This document shows, piece by piece, positions 47,960 to 57,456 of a DNA stretch of 64,000 bases; within the stretch, counting starts at the first letter, position 1, and each line of letters opens with the position of its first letter. The stretch is taken from contig JADGEI010000008.1 of the NCBI GenBank assembly GCA_016744455.1, forward strand, positions 62,001-126,000, in the 5' to 3' direction. This DNA is from Alcanivoracaceae bacterium (GTDB lineage: Bacteria > Pseudomonadota > Gammaproteobacteria > Xanthomonadales > Marinicellaceae). Made by a program: the position numbers and the translations under genes. The notes below the pieces were generated by a model, which saw nothing but the letters and a program-made list of their open reading frames with translations, had not been told where the DNA came from and made no database searches.

Positions 47960-49872
47960 AAGATACTTTAAATTTAAATGTCGGCACTAGATTCGATATA
48001 AAAGGAATATCTTATGAAATAACTTTTATTGAAAGAGGTAATATTAGATGTTCAAATATTGCGGGTGGAAAAATTATTAATTTTACACTAAAGAAGTTTG
48101 AAGAACTTTGTCAAACAACTGTAATTAAAAACTTGATTTCATCAGAAGTAGAAAGTATTCAGCCAAATACGCTTTGTAAATCTGAAATTAAGGAGATGAA
48201 CTATAGACTAAAATACGTGAGAACAATTTTTAATTTAGCTAAGTATCCAAGATCTATAAATTATGCAAAACCACTAATAAAAATGATATCTGAGGAAATT
48301 GGTGATGAAACACCGCCCAGTTTTTCGAATCTTGCAAAGTGGATGGGTAAATACATTCAATCGAATCTAAATCCAATGTCATTAGTGCCTATGGTTGCTA
48401 AGAGGGGTAATAGAACTTCGAGATTAGGTGTTGAAATTGAAAAAATAATATACCGCCGTATTGAAGAGGATTATCTTAGCAGTCAGAAATTAAGCGCTAG
48501 GATTGTTTATAAAAACATACATGCTGAAATTTTGGAAGAGTATGCAAATGGAAATTCTTTGCCTAATGGGATTTGTATACCTTCTGAAAGCACGATAAAT
48601 CGAAGAATAAACACTATTGACCCTTATAGGAGAAGTAGAACAAGGGATGGAATATACATCGCTAACAAAAATTTTAAAGCCGCTGGACAGAGTTTAATAT
48701 CAACGAGAATTTTGGAAACAGTTGAGGCCGATGGAAATATTTTGGATGTAATGGTTGTTGATGAAGAGACTGGTGAAGTAATGGGCCGTCCTTATGGAAC
48801 ATGTTTAATAGACCAGTATTCTCGTTGTGTCATTGCCTTTGTAATAACAATGATACCGTTTTCCGCAGCTACACTACTGAAGACATTAAAGATTGCTTTA
48901 AATGGCAATGGAGGTCGATTTGGAGGGTTATTTGAAACTCTTATAGTCGACAATGGTTCTGACTACATTAGTGATTCTGTAAAAAACTTTTGTAATAATG
49001 TTGGAATTAGAATTGAATTTGGAGCTCCAAGAGATCCAAATTCAAAACCCCATGTTGAAAGATTTTTTGGTAGATTAAACATTCAATTAATTCACACATT
49101 GCCTGGTACAACTTTTTCAAATCCAAATCAAAAAGCAGACTATGATGCTGAGAAGCACGCATGTCTAACACTTGATGAATTAAAAGAAAAAGTATCTCAA
49201 TGGCTAGGCCTGTTTTATCACAAAGAACTTCACCGAGGACATGGCAGAGCACCTGAGAAGCTATGGAATGAAAACTTAAATGAAAACCCAATTATTACAT
49301 ATCCTATAAAAGAATTAGATTCAATAGCTCGTGATGTCATTATTAGAACAATCTCAAAAGGAAGGATTACTGCCTTTAATCTAAAGTGGTATTCACATGC
49401 ATTAGCAACAGTTGAAGCTGAATTTAGAATGAAAGGAGCAGCTCCAATTGTACATGTATATGTGGATACTTTAAATTTAGCAAATGTATATATTAAAAAT
49501 CCAAAAAATGGAAAAATAATAGTAGCTAATTCTGTGGTGCCTAAATACACAGAGGGTATGAGTTTATATGAACATGAAAAAATTAGAAATAATCTAAAAG
49601 AGCAGGGTAAAAAAGATATTTCAACATCTGATCAAAATCAATTAATTATAGATCGTTGGAATTTTAGAAAAGATATAGTTAAAAGTGGCAAGAAGTTTGC
49701 TAGAAAACAAATTGCAAGGCTTAGAGAACATCAAAAAACACCTTCAAAAGTAGAACTTGTTAGGGAAGAAGAACAACTTTCAGAAGCATTAGAGGCCAAA
49801 AGACTTCAGAGTGATGTTGTTGAATCTAATGTCCCTGAATCCTCTGAACCATTAGGATATGAGAGGTTTTAA
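47956..49872 (+). CDS. tnsB: TnsB-like DDE transposase
   Basis: 638 residues. Retroviral integrase-like catalytic core: first Asp in TVEADGNIL, second in LIVDNGSDY, Glu in KPHVERFFGRLN; a Mu-type beta-barrel follows and a charged tail ends the chain. N-terminal DNA-binding segments would recognise the end boxes. A perfect AGGAGG lies 7 bases before the ATG at 47956, deciding the start over an upstream ATG at 47935. Length resembles Tn6677 TnsB. Confidence 0.92.
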   Translation: MKDTLNLNVGTRFDIKGISYEITFIERGNIRCSNIAGGKIINFTLKKFEELCQTTVIKNLISSEVESIQPNTLCKSEIKEMNYRLKYVRTIFNLAKYPRSINYAKPLIKMISEEIGDETPPSFSNLAKWMGKYIQSNLNPMSLVPMVAKRGNRTSRLGVEIEKIIYRRIEEDYLSSQKLSARIVYKNIHAEILEEYANGNSLPNGICIPSESTINRRINTIDPYRRSRTRDGIYIANKNFKAAGQSLISTRILETVEADGNILDVMVVDEETGEVMGRPYGTCLIDQYSRCVIAFVITMIPFSAATLLKTLKIALNGNGGRFGGLFETLIVDNGSDYISDSVKNFCNNVGIRIEFGAPRDPNSKPHVERFFGRLNIQLIHTLPGTTFSNPNQKADYDAEKHACLTLDELKEKVSQWLGLFYHKELHRGHGRAPEKLWNENLNENPIITYPIKELDSIARDVIIRTISKGRITAFNLKWYSHALATVEAEFRMKGAAPIVHVYVDTLNLANVYIKNPKNGKIIVANSVVPKYTEGMSLYEHEKIRNNLKEQGKKDISTSDQNQLIIDRWNFRKDIVKSGKKFARKQIARLREHQKTPSKVELVREEEQLSEALEAKRLQSDVVESNVPESSEPLGYERF

Positions 49873-49874
49873 GG

Positions 49875-50831
49875 ATGAATGAAGAAATAATCCAAAGAGT
49901 AAATAAAATTGATGAAGTTTATATAACTCACTATGCTATTAAAAAAGCAATAGAAGGTATTCATCGTTGCATTTTAATGTCTAAAAGTTCAAAGGAGCCT
50001 GTGAATTTTGTACTATCTGGAGATGGAGGTACAGGAAAAACAACAGCATCTAATGCCGTATTAACGAAGTTTAAAAATAGTTATGAAGTTAGAGGCGATC
50101 GTGAAGTAACAATTATTCCTGCATTCTATGCCTTAGTACCAAATCCAGTAACCATCAAAGGTATTGCATTTGCAATGCTGAAATCATTAGGGGCTCCGGC
50201 CCCTAATAGAGGAACTGCTATTGATTTAACTTATAGATTAGGAAAATTACTCAAAGAATGTGAAACTCAAGTCATTATCCTGGATGAGTTTCATCATCTT
50301 TTAAAAAAAGACCTTGGCAAAAGCAACGATGTTAAAGAGTGGTTGAAATCAATGATCAATGAATACAAAGTTCCAGTAGTCTTAATTGGGACTCCTGAAT
50401 GTTCAGATATTATTGATAGTGATACTCAATTAGCAAGAAGGTTCAAATATCGAGTGGAATTAAAAAACTTAGTATTTGGCGGTCAGGAGAAAGGGGAATA
50501 TAGAAAATTTGTTGAAGCTTTAATTAAACTATTTATTAAAGAAGTTAAAGTTAATAGTTTTCCAGATTTTCAAGCTTTGTCTAATTGTTTACCTCTGTAT
50601 GCTATTACCGGTGGCAACCCAAGTAACACAGTTGATTTAATCAAGGAAGCCGTTTTACTATCTCTAGAAAATGGCAAAGAAGATGTAACCAAAGATCACT
50701 TTATACAAGCATGTAATAATTTAATTTTTCCATACTCATTAATTACCGATGTAAATCCATTTGAACAATCAACAGAGGATTTGAATATAGCGATTAACAA
50801 TTATAAGAAGGAGAGCAATAATGAAGATTGA
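49875..50831 (+). CDS. tnsC: TnsC-like AAA+ ATPase
   Basis: 318 residues, short like the TnsC of CRISPR-linked and TniB-type elements and not the 555 of Tn7. Walker A GDGGTGKTTAS at about residues 49-59, Walker B VIILDEFHHLL, sensor LIGTPECSD and arginine-rich ARRF. It connects the target-selection protein with TnsAB and gives target immunity. Two bases after tnsB. Confidence 0.92.
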   Translation: MNEEIIQRVNKIDEVYITHYAIKKAIEGIHRCILMSKSSKEPVNFVLSGDGGTGKTTASNAVLTKFKNSYEVRGDREVTIIPAFYALVPNPVTIKGIAFAMLKSLGAPAPNRGTAIDLTYRLGKLLKECETQVIILDEFHHLLKKDLGKSNDVKEWLKSMINEYKVPVVLIGTPECSDIIDSDTQLARRFKYRVELKNLVFGGQEKGEYRKFVEALIKLFIKEVKVNSFPDFQALSNCLPLYAITGGNPSNTVDLIKEAVLLSLENGKEDVTKDHFIQACNNLIFPYSLITDVNPFEQSTEDLNIAINNYKKESNNED

Positions 50832-52941
50832 TATGTTAGTAAAACCAATTCCATATAAGGATGAAACACCTGGTAGTTTTATGTTACGTGCTTCGGAATA
50901 CAATGGTTGGGAAAATCTAACTAAATTTTTAACTGCTCACAATTCGATAACATCAAATGGATTTGTTGAAGTGTTGATGAAGAGTCAAAAGTTATGGTTG
51001 AAATTTTGTAACAATACGGGATTAGATATAGACGCATTACAGCCAGTATATTATAAGGATATGGGTTTAACTAAAAGACAAAATGTTGAATTTTTTGAAA
51101 TGGAAACACCATGGAAAGATATTTGTCTTAAAGAGCCTAAAATATGTATTAAGTGTGTTGAAGAAAATAAATATATAACAAAGCTGTGGGATCATAAATT
51201 AATCAATATGTGTTCTAAACATAATTTAGAATTTATTGATGAATGTTCTAAGTGTCAACAGGCACTTAGATGGAACCGTAAAGGATTAGGTGTTTGCCAC
51301 TGTGGTGAATCTCTAGGTTTTGGTGATTTAAATGAAGTTGATTCTACATATGTTAAGCAAATAGAAAGTCTAATCATTAACAAAGATAACAAATCATTAA
51401 ATATTTTATGCAGATTTTATGATTCTTTTGATTTTCTTTTTAGATTATTTGAATTGGAAAGAAGTAAATTAGAAATATCAAACCTTGCTGTTCAAGCTTT
51501 TAATAAGGAGCCCCAGGTCTATGGTTTAGTATTAAGGCTGATAAATAAACAAATTACTACATACGGCATCCATCCACGATTGTGTTTGATACCATTTTTA
51601 TCATCAAAAGAATCATTAATTATAGAGTTTGGTAAACATGTATTGACTCTTATCGACTATGAATATAATGAAATTAAGAATTGCTATAAATTTGAAGATC
51701 ATGTTCTTAGCCTTTCTCAAATAATTGTAGCATTAGGAATTAATAAAAGATTAGCGATAAAATTAATAAGGAATGGGTTGATAGATGCTCATAGGAGTGG
51801 CAAGCAATCTAAATACTTCGTCAAATTCCTTTCAGTTAATGAACTACTTAATGATTTATCAATACAAATGGATCAATATCGAGAGTCTAAATATAAAACG
51901 ATTAATCAAACATTAATGACACCTTCTGCAAATACAGACTTCACAACGTTAATAGATGAATGTGTATCAGGGAATAGAAAATTTACTTCTATGGATAATA
52001 ATATAGGTATCTTGAGTGTTAAGGTCGACTATAAATTAATATCTAACAAACACAAAGAATTTTACTCAATCTCAGATGTTGCTAAGTTATGTGATGTTAA
52101 TTATGAAAATATAAGATTTGCAGTTAAATCAGGAATATTAAAACGAGTTGATTCAGGTCTAACAAAAGGGACGGCAATTTATATTAAGAAATCAGATGCT
52201 AAAAAATTTAATGAGAAATATATCTTTGGAGGGCTCCTTGCTAAACAGTATGACGAAAACCCAACAAATTTTAGTGAAAAAATCATGTCATTTGGTATTG
52301 AGCCAGTTTCAGGACCAGGAATAGATGGAGGTTTAACTTATTTATTTAATAGAGATGATATTGAAAAAATTAATATTGATGATGTTAAAAGTGTCATTAA
52401 ATATCCTACTTTAACAGGTAGAAATAAGTTAAATGAGATTTGTTCACAATCACAAGGTGTAAATGTTTCTGATGCCGCTAGTTCACTTGGAGTTTCATCT
52501 CAACAAATTATAGCACTTGTAAAACAAGGTTTTCTTTATTTGGAAAACATCAAAAGTAGAGGAGTGAAAGTTACTAAAGAATCGTTAAACAAAACCCTAG
52601 AAATGACCAATGATTTGAATTTAATATCGATCAGTGAATCCGCAAAACAATTGAATGAAGCAGAAAATTCATTTTTTTGGACTTGGATTAAAAGTGGATA
52701 TATTGAGTATAAGAATTCAGGTTTGGATAAATACATATCCAAAAAAGACTTACAGAAAGTCATTAACTTCAAAAGTAAATATATTACCTCAGTCGAAGCT
52801 GCAGAGCTAGCAGGTCATCATAGAAGTTACCTGCCAAATCTTGAAAAACAAGGATTGATTAAGCATAAGAAAATATTTAAAAACCGCAAATATAGTGTTA
52901 AGTTTTATGCTCGAAAAGAGGTTGAGCAGATTATTAAATGA
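50821..52941 (+). CDS. tniQ: TniQ/TnsD-type target-selection protein with repeated HTH modules
   Basis: 706 residues. TniQ N-terminus (PYKDETPGSFMLRASEYNGW) and zinc motifs CIKCVEEN, CSKH, CSKCQQ, CHCG near residues 115-165. The C-terminal half contains about five helix-turn-helix-like modules beginning near residues 295, 415, 548, 602 and 653 (LSQIIVALGINKRLAIKLI, SISDVAKLCDVNYENIRFAV, VSDAASSLGVSSQQIIALV, ISESAKQLNEAENSFFWTW, SVEAAELAGHHRSYLPNL). Long TnsD-type members pick a fixed chromosomal site; here the nrdB 3' end is the natural candidate. AGGAG precedes the ATG, which overlaps tnsC by 11 bases. Confidence 0.87.
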   Translation: MKIDMLVKPIPYKDETPGSFMLRASEYNGWENLTKFLTAHNSITSNGFVEVLMKSQKLWLKFCNNTGLDIDALQPVYYKDMGLTKRQNVEFFEMETPWKDICLKEPKICIKCVEENKYITKLWDHKLINMCSKHNLEFIDECSKCQQALRWNRKGLGVCHCGESLGFGDLNEVDSTYVKQIESLIINKDNKSLNILCRFYDSFDFLFRLFELERSKLEISNLAVQAFNKEPQVYGLVLRLINKQITTYGIHPRLCLIPFLSSKESLIIEFGKHVLTLIDYEYNEIKNCYKFEDHVLSLSQIIVALGINKRLAIKLIRNGLIDAHRSGKQSKYFVKFLSVNELLNDLSIQMDQYRESKYKTINQTLMTPSANTDFTTLIDECVSGNRKFTSMDNNIGILSVKVDYKLISNKHKEFYSISDVAKLCDVNYENIRFAVKSGILKRVDSGLTKGTAIYIKKSDAKKFNEKYIFGGLLAKQYDENPTNFSEKIMSFGIEPVSGPGIDGGLTYLFNRDDIEKINIDDVKSVIKYPTLTGRNKLNEICSQSQGVNVSDAASSLGVSSQQIIALVKQGFLYLENIKSRGVKVTKESLNKTLEMTNDLNLISISESAKQLNEAENSFFWTWIKSGYIEYKNSGLDKYISKKDLQKVINFKSKYITSVEAAELAGHHRSYLPNLEKQGLIKHKKIFKNRKYSVKFYARKEVEQIIK

Positions 52942-53122
52942 ATTATTTATTGATTGTCATGAAAGTTGAAACTATAAGTTGTCTCAATAAACGGTCGTTT
53001 AATAAAATATATTAATAAATGGTAAAAAGCATATGATAGAATCTAAATTTGATAGATTCATGGCTGATATGATAAGAAACATTTATGCGCTATTACTAAG
53101 TTGTTATGTACCTAGGTGAACT

Positions 53123-53500
53123 ATGAAGCTATACCGTACAGATGAAGAAGCTTCTATTTCTGGTTCAGTTTCTGAATTACAGGGAATTAGAAGTAGGCTT
53201 GATGGTTTAAATACTCTTGAGCTTGTAGAGTTTCATTTTGATGTAAATGGTAGTGCTGAACCATATGAAAAGTTGGAGGCAACTCTAGCCCTTCAGATAG
53301 GAAGTGGGCCTGCCTGCCTTAGCCTTGATGACAAACTTGGGCTTCTTCTTACTGGAAATAAAGAAAGTATTGACGCTTTTTCATCTTTTTTTGATTTTCA
53401 AGAGGGTTCTACTTCTGGTAGCCATCTGCATTGGGATGAATGCTGTGATCCAACTTATACTGCAGCTGAAACAATTTCTTTAGTTGTGTCTGTAGCATGA
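53123..53500 (+). CDS. Small hypothetical protein (cassette-like)
   Basis: 125 residues, acidic, no known domain recognised; composition is less AT-rich than its neighbours. It looks like a small immunity-type or cassette protein. It is preceded by GTTATGTACCTAGGTGAACT directly before the ATG, similar to the lead-in of the next gene. The 180-base gap after tniQ has no gene. Confidence 0.5.
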   Translation: MKLYRTDEEASISGSVSELQGIRSRLDGLNTLELVEFHFDVNGSAEPYEKLEATLALQIGSGPACLSLDDKLGLLLTGNKESIDAFSSFFDFQEGSTSGSHLHWDECCDPTYTAAETISLVVSVA

Positions 53501-53573
53501 CAGCACTTGACAATCACAGACATGGCGACGCAAAAAATGCGTGCATGCTGTAAGGCGTTATGTTTAGGTAAAT

Positions 53574-53984
53574 ATGTATCCATATCACGTAGAGGTTGAC
53601 AATCAAACAGTATTCTTTCAGCTGAGTGATGGAAGGTTTCAATTTATTAAACCTGGCCCGCTTGCTCCTGTAATGGTTGGCTTTAAATATGTTTTGATAA
53701 AAAAATCTATTGCTGATATTTTGAAAGAAGTGAATATAGAACGGATATCATTTAAACCGGCTATTATTTGGAATCGAAAGGATGATTTCGAAGATCTGAG
53801 TTATTGTCAAATGATAGTAAATCACCATTTTAATTCAGAAAATTTAATTGATTTGAATTTAGATGGCTTACAGTTCTTGCTAATGGATGAGCGGTATTTA
53901 TTTGTTACCCCAAAGCTGAAAATCAAGTTGGAAAAGTTACCTTTAGATTGGAAGTTTAGTGAAGGTTTTGGTAATTTTGGTTAA
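53574..53984 (+). CDS. Small hypothetical protein (cassette-like)
   Basis: 136 residues, unrecognised, mixed alpha/beta by eye. Preceded by GGCGTTATGTTTAGGTAAAT, where GCGTTATGT resembles the 3' recombination core of integron attC sites, and followed by TTTTATAACAAGC, like an attC 5' core. The 73-base gap before it can form ACAGCA...TGCTGT and GACGCA/TGCGT stems. No integron integrase is in the window. Confidence 0.5.
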   Translation: MYPYHVEVDNQTVFFQLSDGRFQFIKPGPLAPVMVGFKYVLIKKSIADILKEVNIERISFKPAIIWNRKDDFEDLSYCQMIVNHHFNSENLIDLNLDGLQFLLMDERYLFVTPKLKIKLEKLPLDWKFSEGFGNFG

Positions 53985-54108
53985 ATGACAGAGTTTTATA
54001 ACAAGCAATGTGGGTAATGTTAAAAACTCCAGATGTTAAAATAAAGACTTTAGTTTAAAAATAAAAGGGTTAGTTGGACTGACCAAATACACTCAAAAGT
54101 CCTATTTG

Positions 54109-54134
54109 CATAACATAACCTATTTTATGTTATG
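54109..54134. repeat. Perfect inverted repeat CATAACATAA-N6-TTATGTTATG
   Basis: Ten-base arms with a 6-base loop, in the 276-base gap before the kelch-like gene. No U-run follows, so an operator or cruciform is more likely than a terminator. It is about 70 bases upstream of the proposed promoter. Confidence 0.6.
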
Positions 54135-54203
54135 TTAATACCACTTTAATTTATTATAAGTAACTATCGTCCTAAGTATACACGTCATAATATACTTGAA
54201 TTG

Positions 54204-54233
54204 TTTACACCCCTAATGATGTACTTGTATAAT
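54204..54233 (+). promoter_or_regulatory. Sigma-70-type promoter for kelch-like gene
   Basis: TTTACA (54204-54209) and TATAAT (54228-54233) with an 18-base spacer; the chosen ATG follows 28 bases after the -10 box. The perfect -10 and its position make this plausible, without experimental support. Confidence 0.5.
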
Positions 54234-54260
54234 CTCTCCAATATAATACAAGAGCAAACA

Positions 54261-57200
54261 ATGGAATTTATTCAAAACGGACTTAAAGTTTTAGTATCAA
54301 CAATCATACTGTTAACAATAAGTAACATATCAATAGCCAAATCCTACAATTGGTCAAATATCACAGAACAGCAATATATCGATAATTTAGTTGCTTGTGA
54401 AACTCAGTTGCAAGAATATAAATGGTCGAAAAATATCTGGCCAGAAGCGAATAAAAAACCAAAACCTGCATTTAGCGAAGTCATGGATATAATTCAAATC
54501 CGTCAACAAGTCATGAATGATTTATATAAACAAAATATCTTATCAACAACATTCAATATTGACATCAATCATGCGATGTTACAACACGATATTGACCGAA
54601 TGACAAGAAATACCAACGATGCTAAAGGATTAAAAGCCATGTTTTCATTGTTTGATAATGACCCGGTAACTATAGCTCAATGTATATCGCGTCCTTATTT
54701 AGTTGATAACAAGATTGAAAATAGTTTTAATCAACATAATATGATTCATCAAGAAGTAAATGAGAAAGCTGAGCAGGAATTAAGTGCATATATGTACAGC
54801 AAAAACAGTGAAGATATGAGTGCACGAGTATCTAACTTAACATATAAGGTTAATGAATTAGGCAAAGGCTTAAATATTGATAATAAAGATTCTTCTACAG
54901 AATTTGTTATAGAGCTGAATGAACAAGAGTTTAAATTGAAGTTAACAGAGTTAGAAAATCAAAGTCTTCAACAAAAACCTTATTCATTTGTTTATTCTGA
55001 GATTGTAAAACAAGACGAAAATAGCATGACAATCAAAAGTCTTAATTGGCCAAAAATTAGAATTGATCAGTGGCTAAATTCACAAGTACTTAATACTAAA
55101 ATTATGTCTTTAAAAAAAATGAAGCTCATTTTACCTAAAATTGTTGATATTGGGCAATCATACGCCACGAAATCAAGCCCAGATGTTATTAATACTTGGA
55201 AGCATCAAGAGTACTTTCCTGATGCACGAATATTACATACAGCGGTTTGGAGTGGTAGCGAGATGATAATATGGGGAGGAGCGTCATTGAATACAGGCGG
55301 TAGATATAACCCCAGTAGTGACAGTTGGACTGCAACTACTAGAATTGATGCCCCTAGTGGGAGGTCTAGTCATACAGCTATTTGGAGTGGTAGCGAAATG
55401 ATAGTTTGGGGTGGAACTGGTCCAGGTGGGCCTTTCGATACAGGTGGGCGTTATGATCCAAACAGTGATACTTGGATTGAAGTCAATGTTAATGGTGCGC
55501 CAAGCAGACGGACTGGACATACATCGGTTTGGAATGGTAGTGAAATGCTTGTATGGGGTGGAAAATTGCATAGCAATCATTTAAATACAGGTGGACGTTA
55601 TGACCCATTTAATGATAGTTGGAGCGTTATAAATACTAATGGAGCACCTAGTGATCGTTATATCCATACAGCCATTTGGAGTGATAGTGAAATGATTATC
55701 TGGGGTGGTAACAAGAATAACGCATACTTAGATACAGGTGGTCGTTATAATCCGGTTACTGATAGTTGGATTACAACTAATTCGATTAACGCACCCAGTG
55801 CAAGGTATTCTCATTCTGCAATATGGGATGGAAATGAAATGATTGTTTGGGGAGGTGATGGTAATTTTATATATTTTAATACAGGTGGACGTTATGATCC
55901 TAATACAGATAGTTGGACCAAAACAAGTCTAACTAACGCCCCTAATGGTAGGCACTCTCACAGTGGAGTTTGGAGCGGAACAGAAATGATAATTTGGGGT
56001 GGTAATGACAATGTTACTGGGTATTCTAATACAGGTGGCCGTTACAATCCTAAAAATGATAGTTGGACTCCAACTAACCTAAGTGGAGCACCAGTCGGAA
56101 GAGTTGGTAATTCATCAGTTTGGACTGGTAGTGAATTGATTGTTTGGGGAGGAAGAATCTTTAGTGATCATACCGATAGTTTTGCGTTAGTTTATACTGA
56201 TACAGGTGGCAGATATGACACATCTAAAGATGCTTGGAGCATCACAAGCTTTAGGCAAGCTCCTTTTGCAGTGTATAGGCATAAATCTGTATGGAGTGGA
56301 AACGAAATGATCGTATGGGGTGGTTATAATGGCGACTATCTAAATATAGGTGCTCGTTATAATCCTATAAGTGACAATTGGAATACAACAAGTACAATTG
56401 ATGCCCCTAGTGGTAGGGTTGAACATACTGCAATTTGGACAGGTAGTGAAATGATTGTATGGGGCGGATCTGATGATTCAGCTTTAAATACAGGCGGTCG
56501 TTATGACCCAGGTACTGATAGTTGGACCGCAACTAATACTGAAAATGAACCATTTAACAGGTTCGGGCACTCTGCAGTATGGTCTGGAACTGAGATGATC
56601 ATTTGGGGTGGCTTTTATGGTGCGTTTCCGAATGATGGAGGTCGCTATAATCCAATTGATGATAGTTGGACCGCTACCAGTACCAATGGTGCTCCTATTA
56701 ACAGGTTTCGTCATACCGCAGTTTGGAGTGGTACTGAAATGATAGTTTGGAGTGGGCAAGAATTATTTGAAGAAGTAAATACAGGTAGTCGATATAACCC
56801 TAATAGCGATAGTTGGGATGCAACAAGTATACTTGGCGCTCCAGATGGGAGGTATCTTCATACAGCCGTTTGGAGTGGTAGCGAAATGATTATTTGGGGT
56901 GGTTATGATGATAACTATTTAAATACAGGTGGTCGTTATGACCCCATTAGTAATAATTGGACTACAATTAATATTAACAATACTCCTATTAAAAGGGCTG
57001 GTCATACTGCAGTTTGGACTAATAAAGAGATGATTATCTGGGGCGGATCTAATAACATCAATAATAGTGTTAATTATTTTGACTCAGGTGCTCGTTATGA
57101 TCCTAACAGCAATAATTGGATTGAAGTCAATATGAATGGTGCGCCTAGTAAAAGGACACAACATACAGCAGTTTGGAGTGGTCATAATATGATTGTGTGG

Positions 57201-57284
57201 GGTGGTCTTGGAGGTGTACCCCTAAACTCAATAGGGATTTATTATCCATATACAGACATACTTTTTAAAGATGGTTTTGAATAA
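54261..57284 (+). CDS. Secreted kelch-like repeat protein with DGFE tail
   Basis: About 1007 residues from ATG 54261 (a signal peptide starts here: MEFIQNGLKVLVSTIILLTISNISIA; further upstream starts would lack one). After about 300 residues of unrecognised helical sequence come 14 repeats of roughly 48 residues with the core RxxHTAVWSGSEMIVWGG...TGGRYDPxxDSW, a kelch/beta-propeller-type repeat. Fourteen repeats suggest two propellers of seven. It ends ILFKDGFE, shared with other exported proteins here. Located inside the proposed transposon, between the small genes and the right end. Binding to surfaces or polymers is the usual role of such repeats. Confidence 0.82.
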   Translation: MEFIQNGLKVLVSTIILLTISNISIAKSYNWSNITEQQYIDNLVACETQLQEYKWSKNIWPEANKKPKPAFSEVMDIIQIRQQVMNDLYKQNILSTTFNIDINHAMLQHDIDRMTRNTNDAKGLKAMFSLFDNDPVTIAQCISRPYLVDNKIENSFNQHNMIHQEVNEKAEQELSAYMYSKNSEDMSARVSNLTYKVNELGKGLNIDNKDSSTEFVIELNEQEFKLKLTELENQSLQQKPYSFVYSEIVKQDENSMTIKSLNWPKIRIDQWLNSQVLNTKIMSLKKMKLILPKIVDIGQSYATKSSPDVINTWKHQEYFPDARILHTAVWSGSEMIIWGGASLNTGGRYNPSSDSWTATTRIDAPSGRSSHTAIWSGSEMIVWGGTGPGGPFDTGGRYDPNSDTWIEVNVNGAPSRRTGHTSVWNGSEMLVWGGKLHSNHLNTGGRYDPFNDSWSVINTNGAPSDRYIHTAIWSDSEMIIWGGNKNNAYLDTGGRYNPVTDSWITTNSINAPSARYSHSAIWDGNEMIVWGGDGNFIYFNTGGRYDPNTDSWTKTSLTNAPNGRHSHSGVWSGTEMIIWGGNDNVTGYSNTGGRYNPKNDSWTPTNLSGAPVGRVGNSSVWTGSELIVWGGRIFSDHTDSFALVYTDTGGRYDTSKDAWSITSFRQAPFAVYRHKSVWSGNEMIVWGGYNGDYLNIGARYNPISDNWNTTSTIDAPSGRVEHTAIWTGSEMIVWGGSDDSALNTGGRYDPGTDSWTATNTENEPFNRFGHSAVWSGTEMIIWGGFYGAFPNDGGRYNPIDDSWTATSTNGAPINRFRHTAVWSGTEMIVWSGQELFEEVNTGSRYNPNSDSWDATSILGAPDGRYLHTAVWSGSEMIIWGGYDDNYLNTGGRYDPISNNWTTININNTPIKRAGHTAVWTNKEMIIWGGSNNINNSVNYFDSGARYDPNSNNWIEVNMNGAPSKRTQHTAVWSGHNMIVWGGLGGVPLNSIGIYYPYTDILFKDGFE

Positions 57285-57324
57285 TATCAATTTAAAAACG
57301 GATTATTTATATTCAAAAATATAA

Positions 57325-57456
57325 TCTCACTTTATGCATCTAAAATGTCAGATAATCTCATGTTATGCGCCTTTGAGTCTCATTTTATGTGACGCAGATG
57401 TATGTAAGTGATTGATTTCTGTAGCATGAGAGTCTCACTTTATGTGACGCTCTACG
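57325..57456 (-). repeat. Right transposon end: four inverted TnsB-type boxes
   Basis: Inverted boxes TCTCAnnTTATGnn at 57325-57338, 57356-57369, 57378-57391 and 57433-57446; the last is followed by CGCTCTACG, the inverse of the CGTAGAGCG found at the left end. The two outer boxes match best. The terminal eight bases expected by comparison with the left end (CGGCAACA) are absent. Confidence 0.7.

Larger units (their letters stand above)
40548..57456 (+). mobile_element. Tn7-like transposon with TnsABC-TniQ and defence-type cargo
   Basis: About 16.9 kb bounded by arrays of a 14-bp box CACATAAnnTGAGA. Three boxes at the left point inward and four at the right are inverted, as expected for TnsB-binding ends. 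tnsA, tnsB, tnsC and a long tniQ lie inside in one operon. The left edge begins TGTTGCCG 4 bases after the nrdB stop, matching the 5'-TGT of Tn7-type ends. The right edge is less certain because the terminal 8 bases are not found there and a second left-type array follows at once. Boundaries are inferred; no target duplication could be confirmed (AAAGC precedes the left end). Confidence 0.72.
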
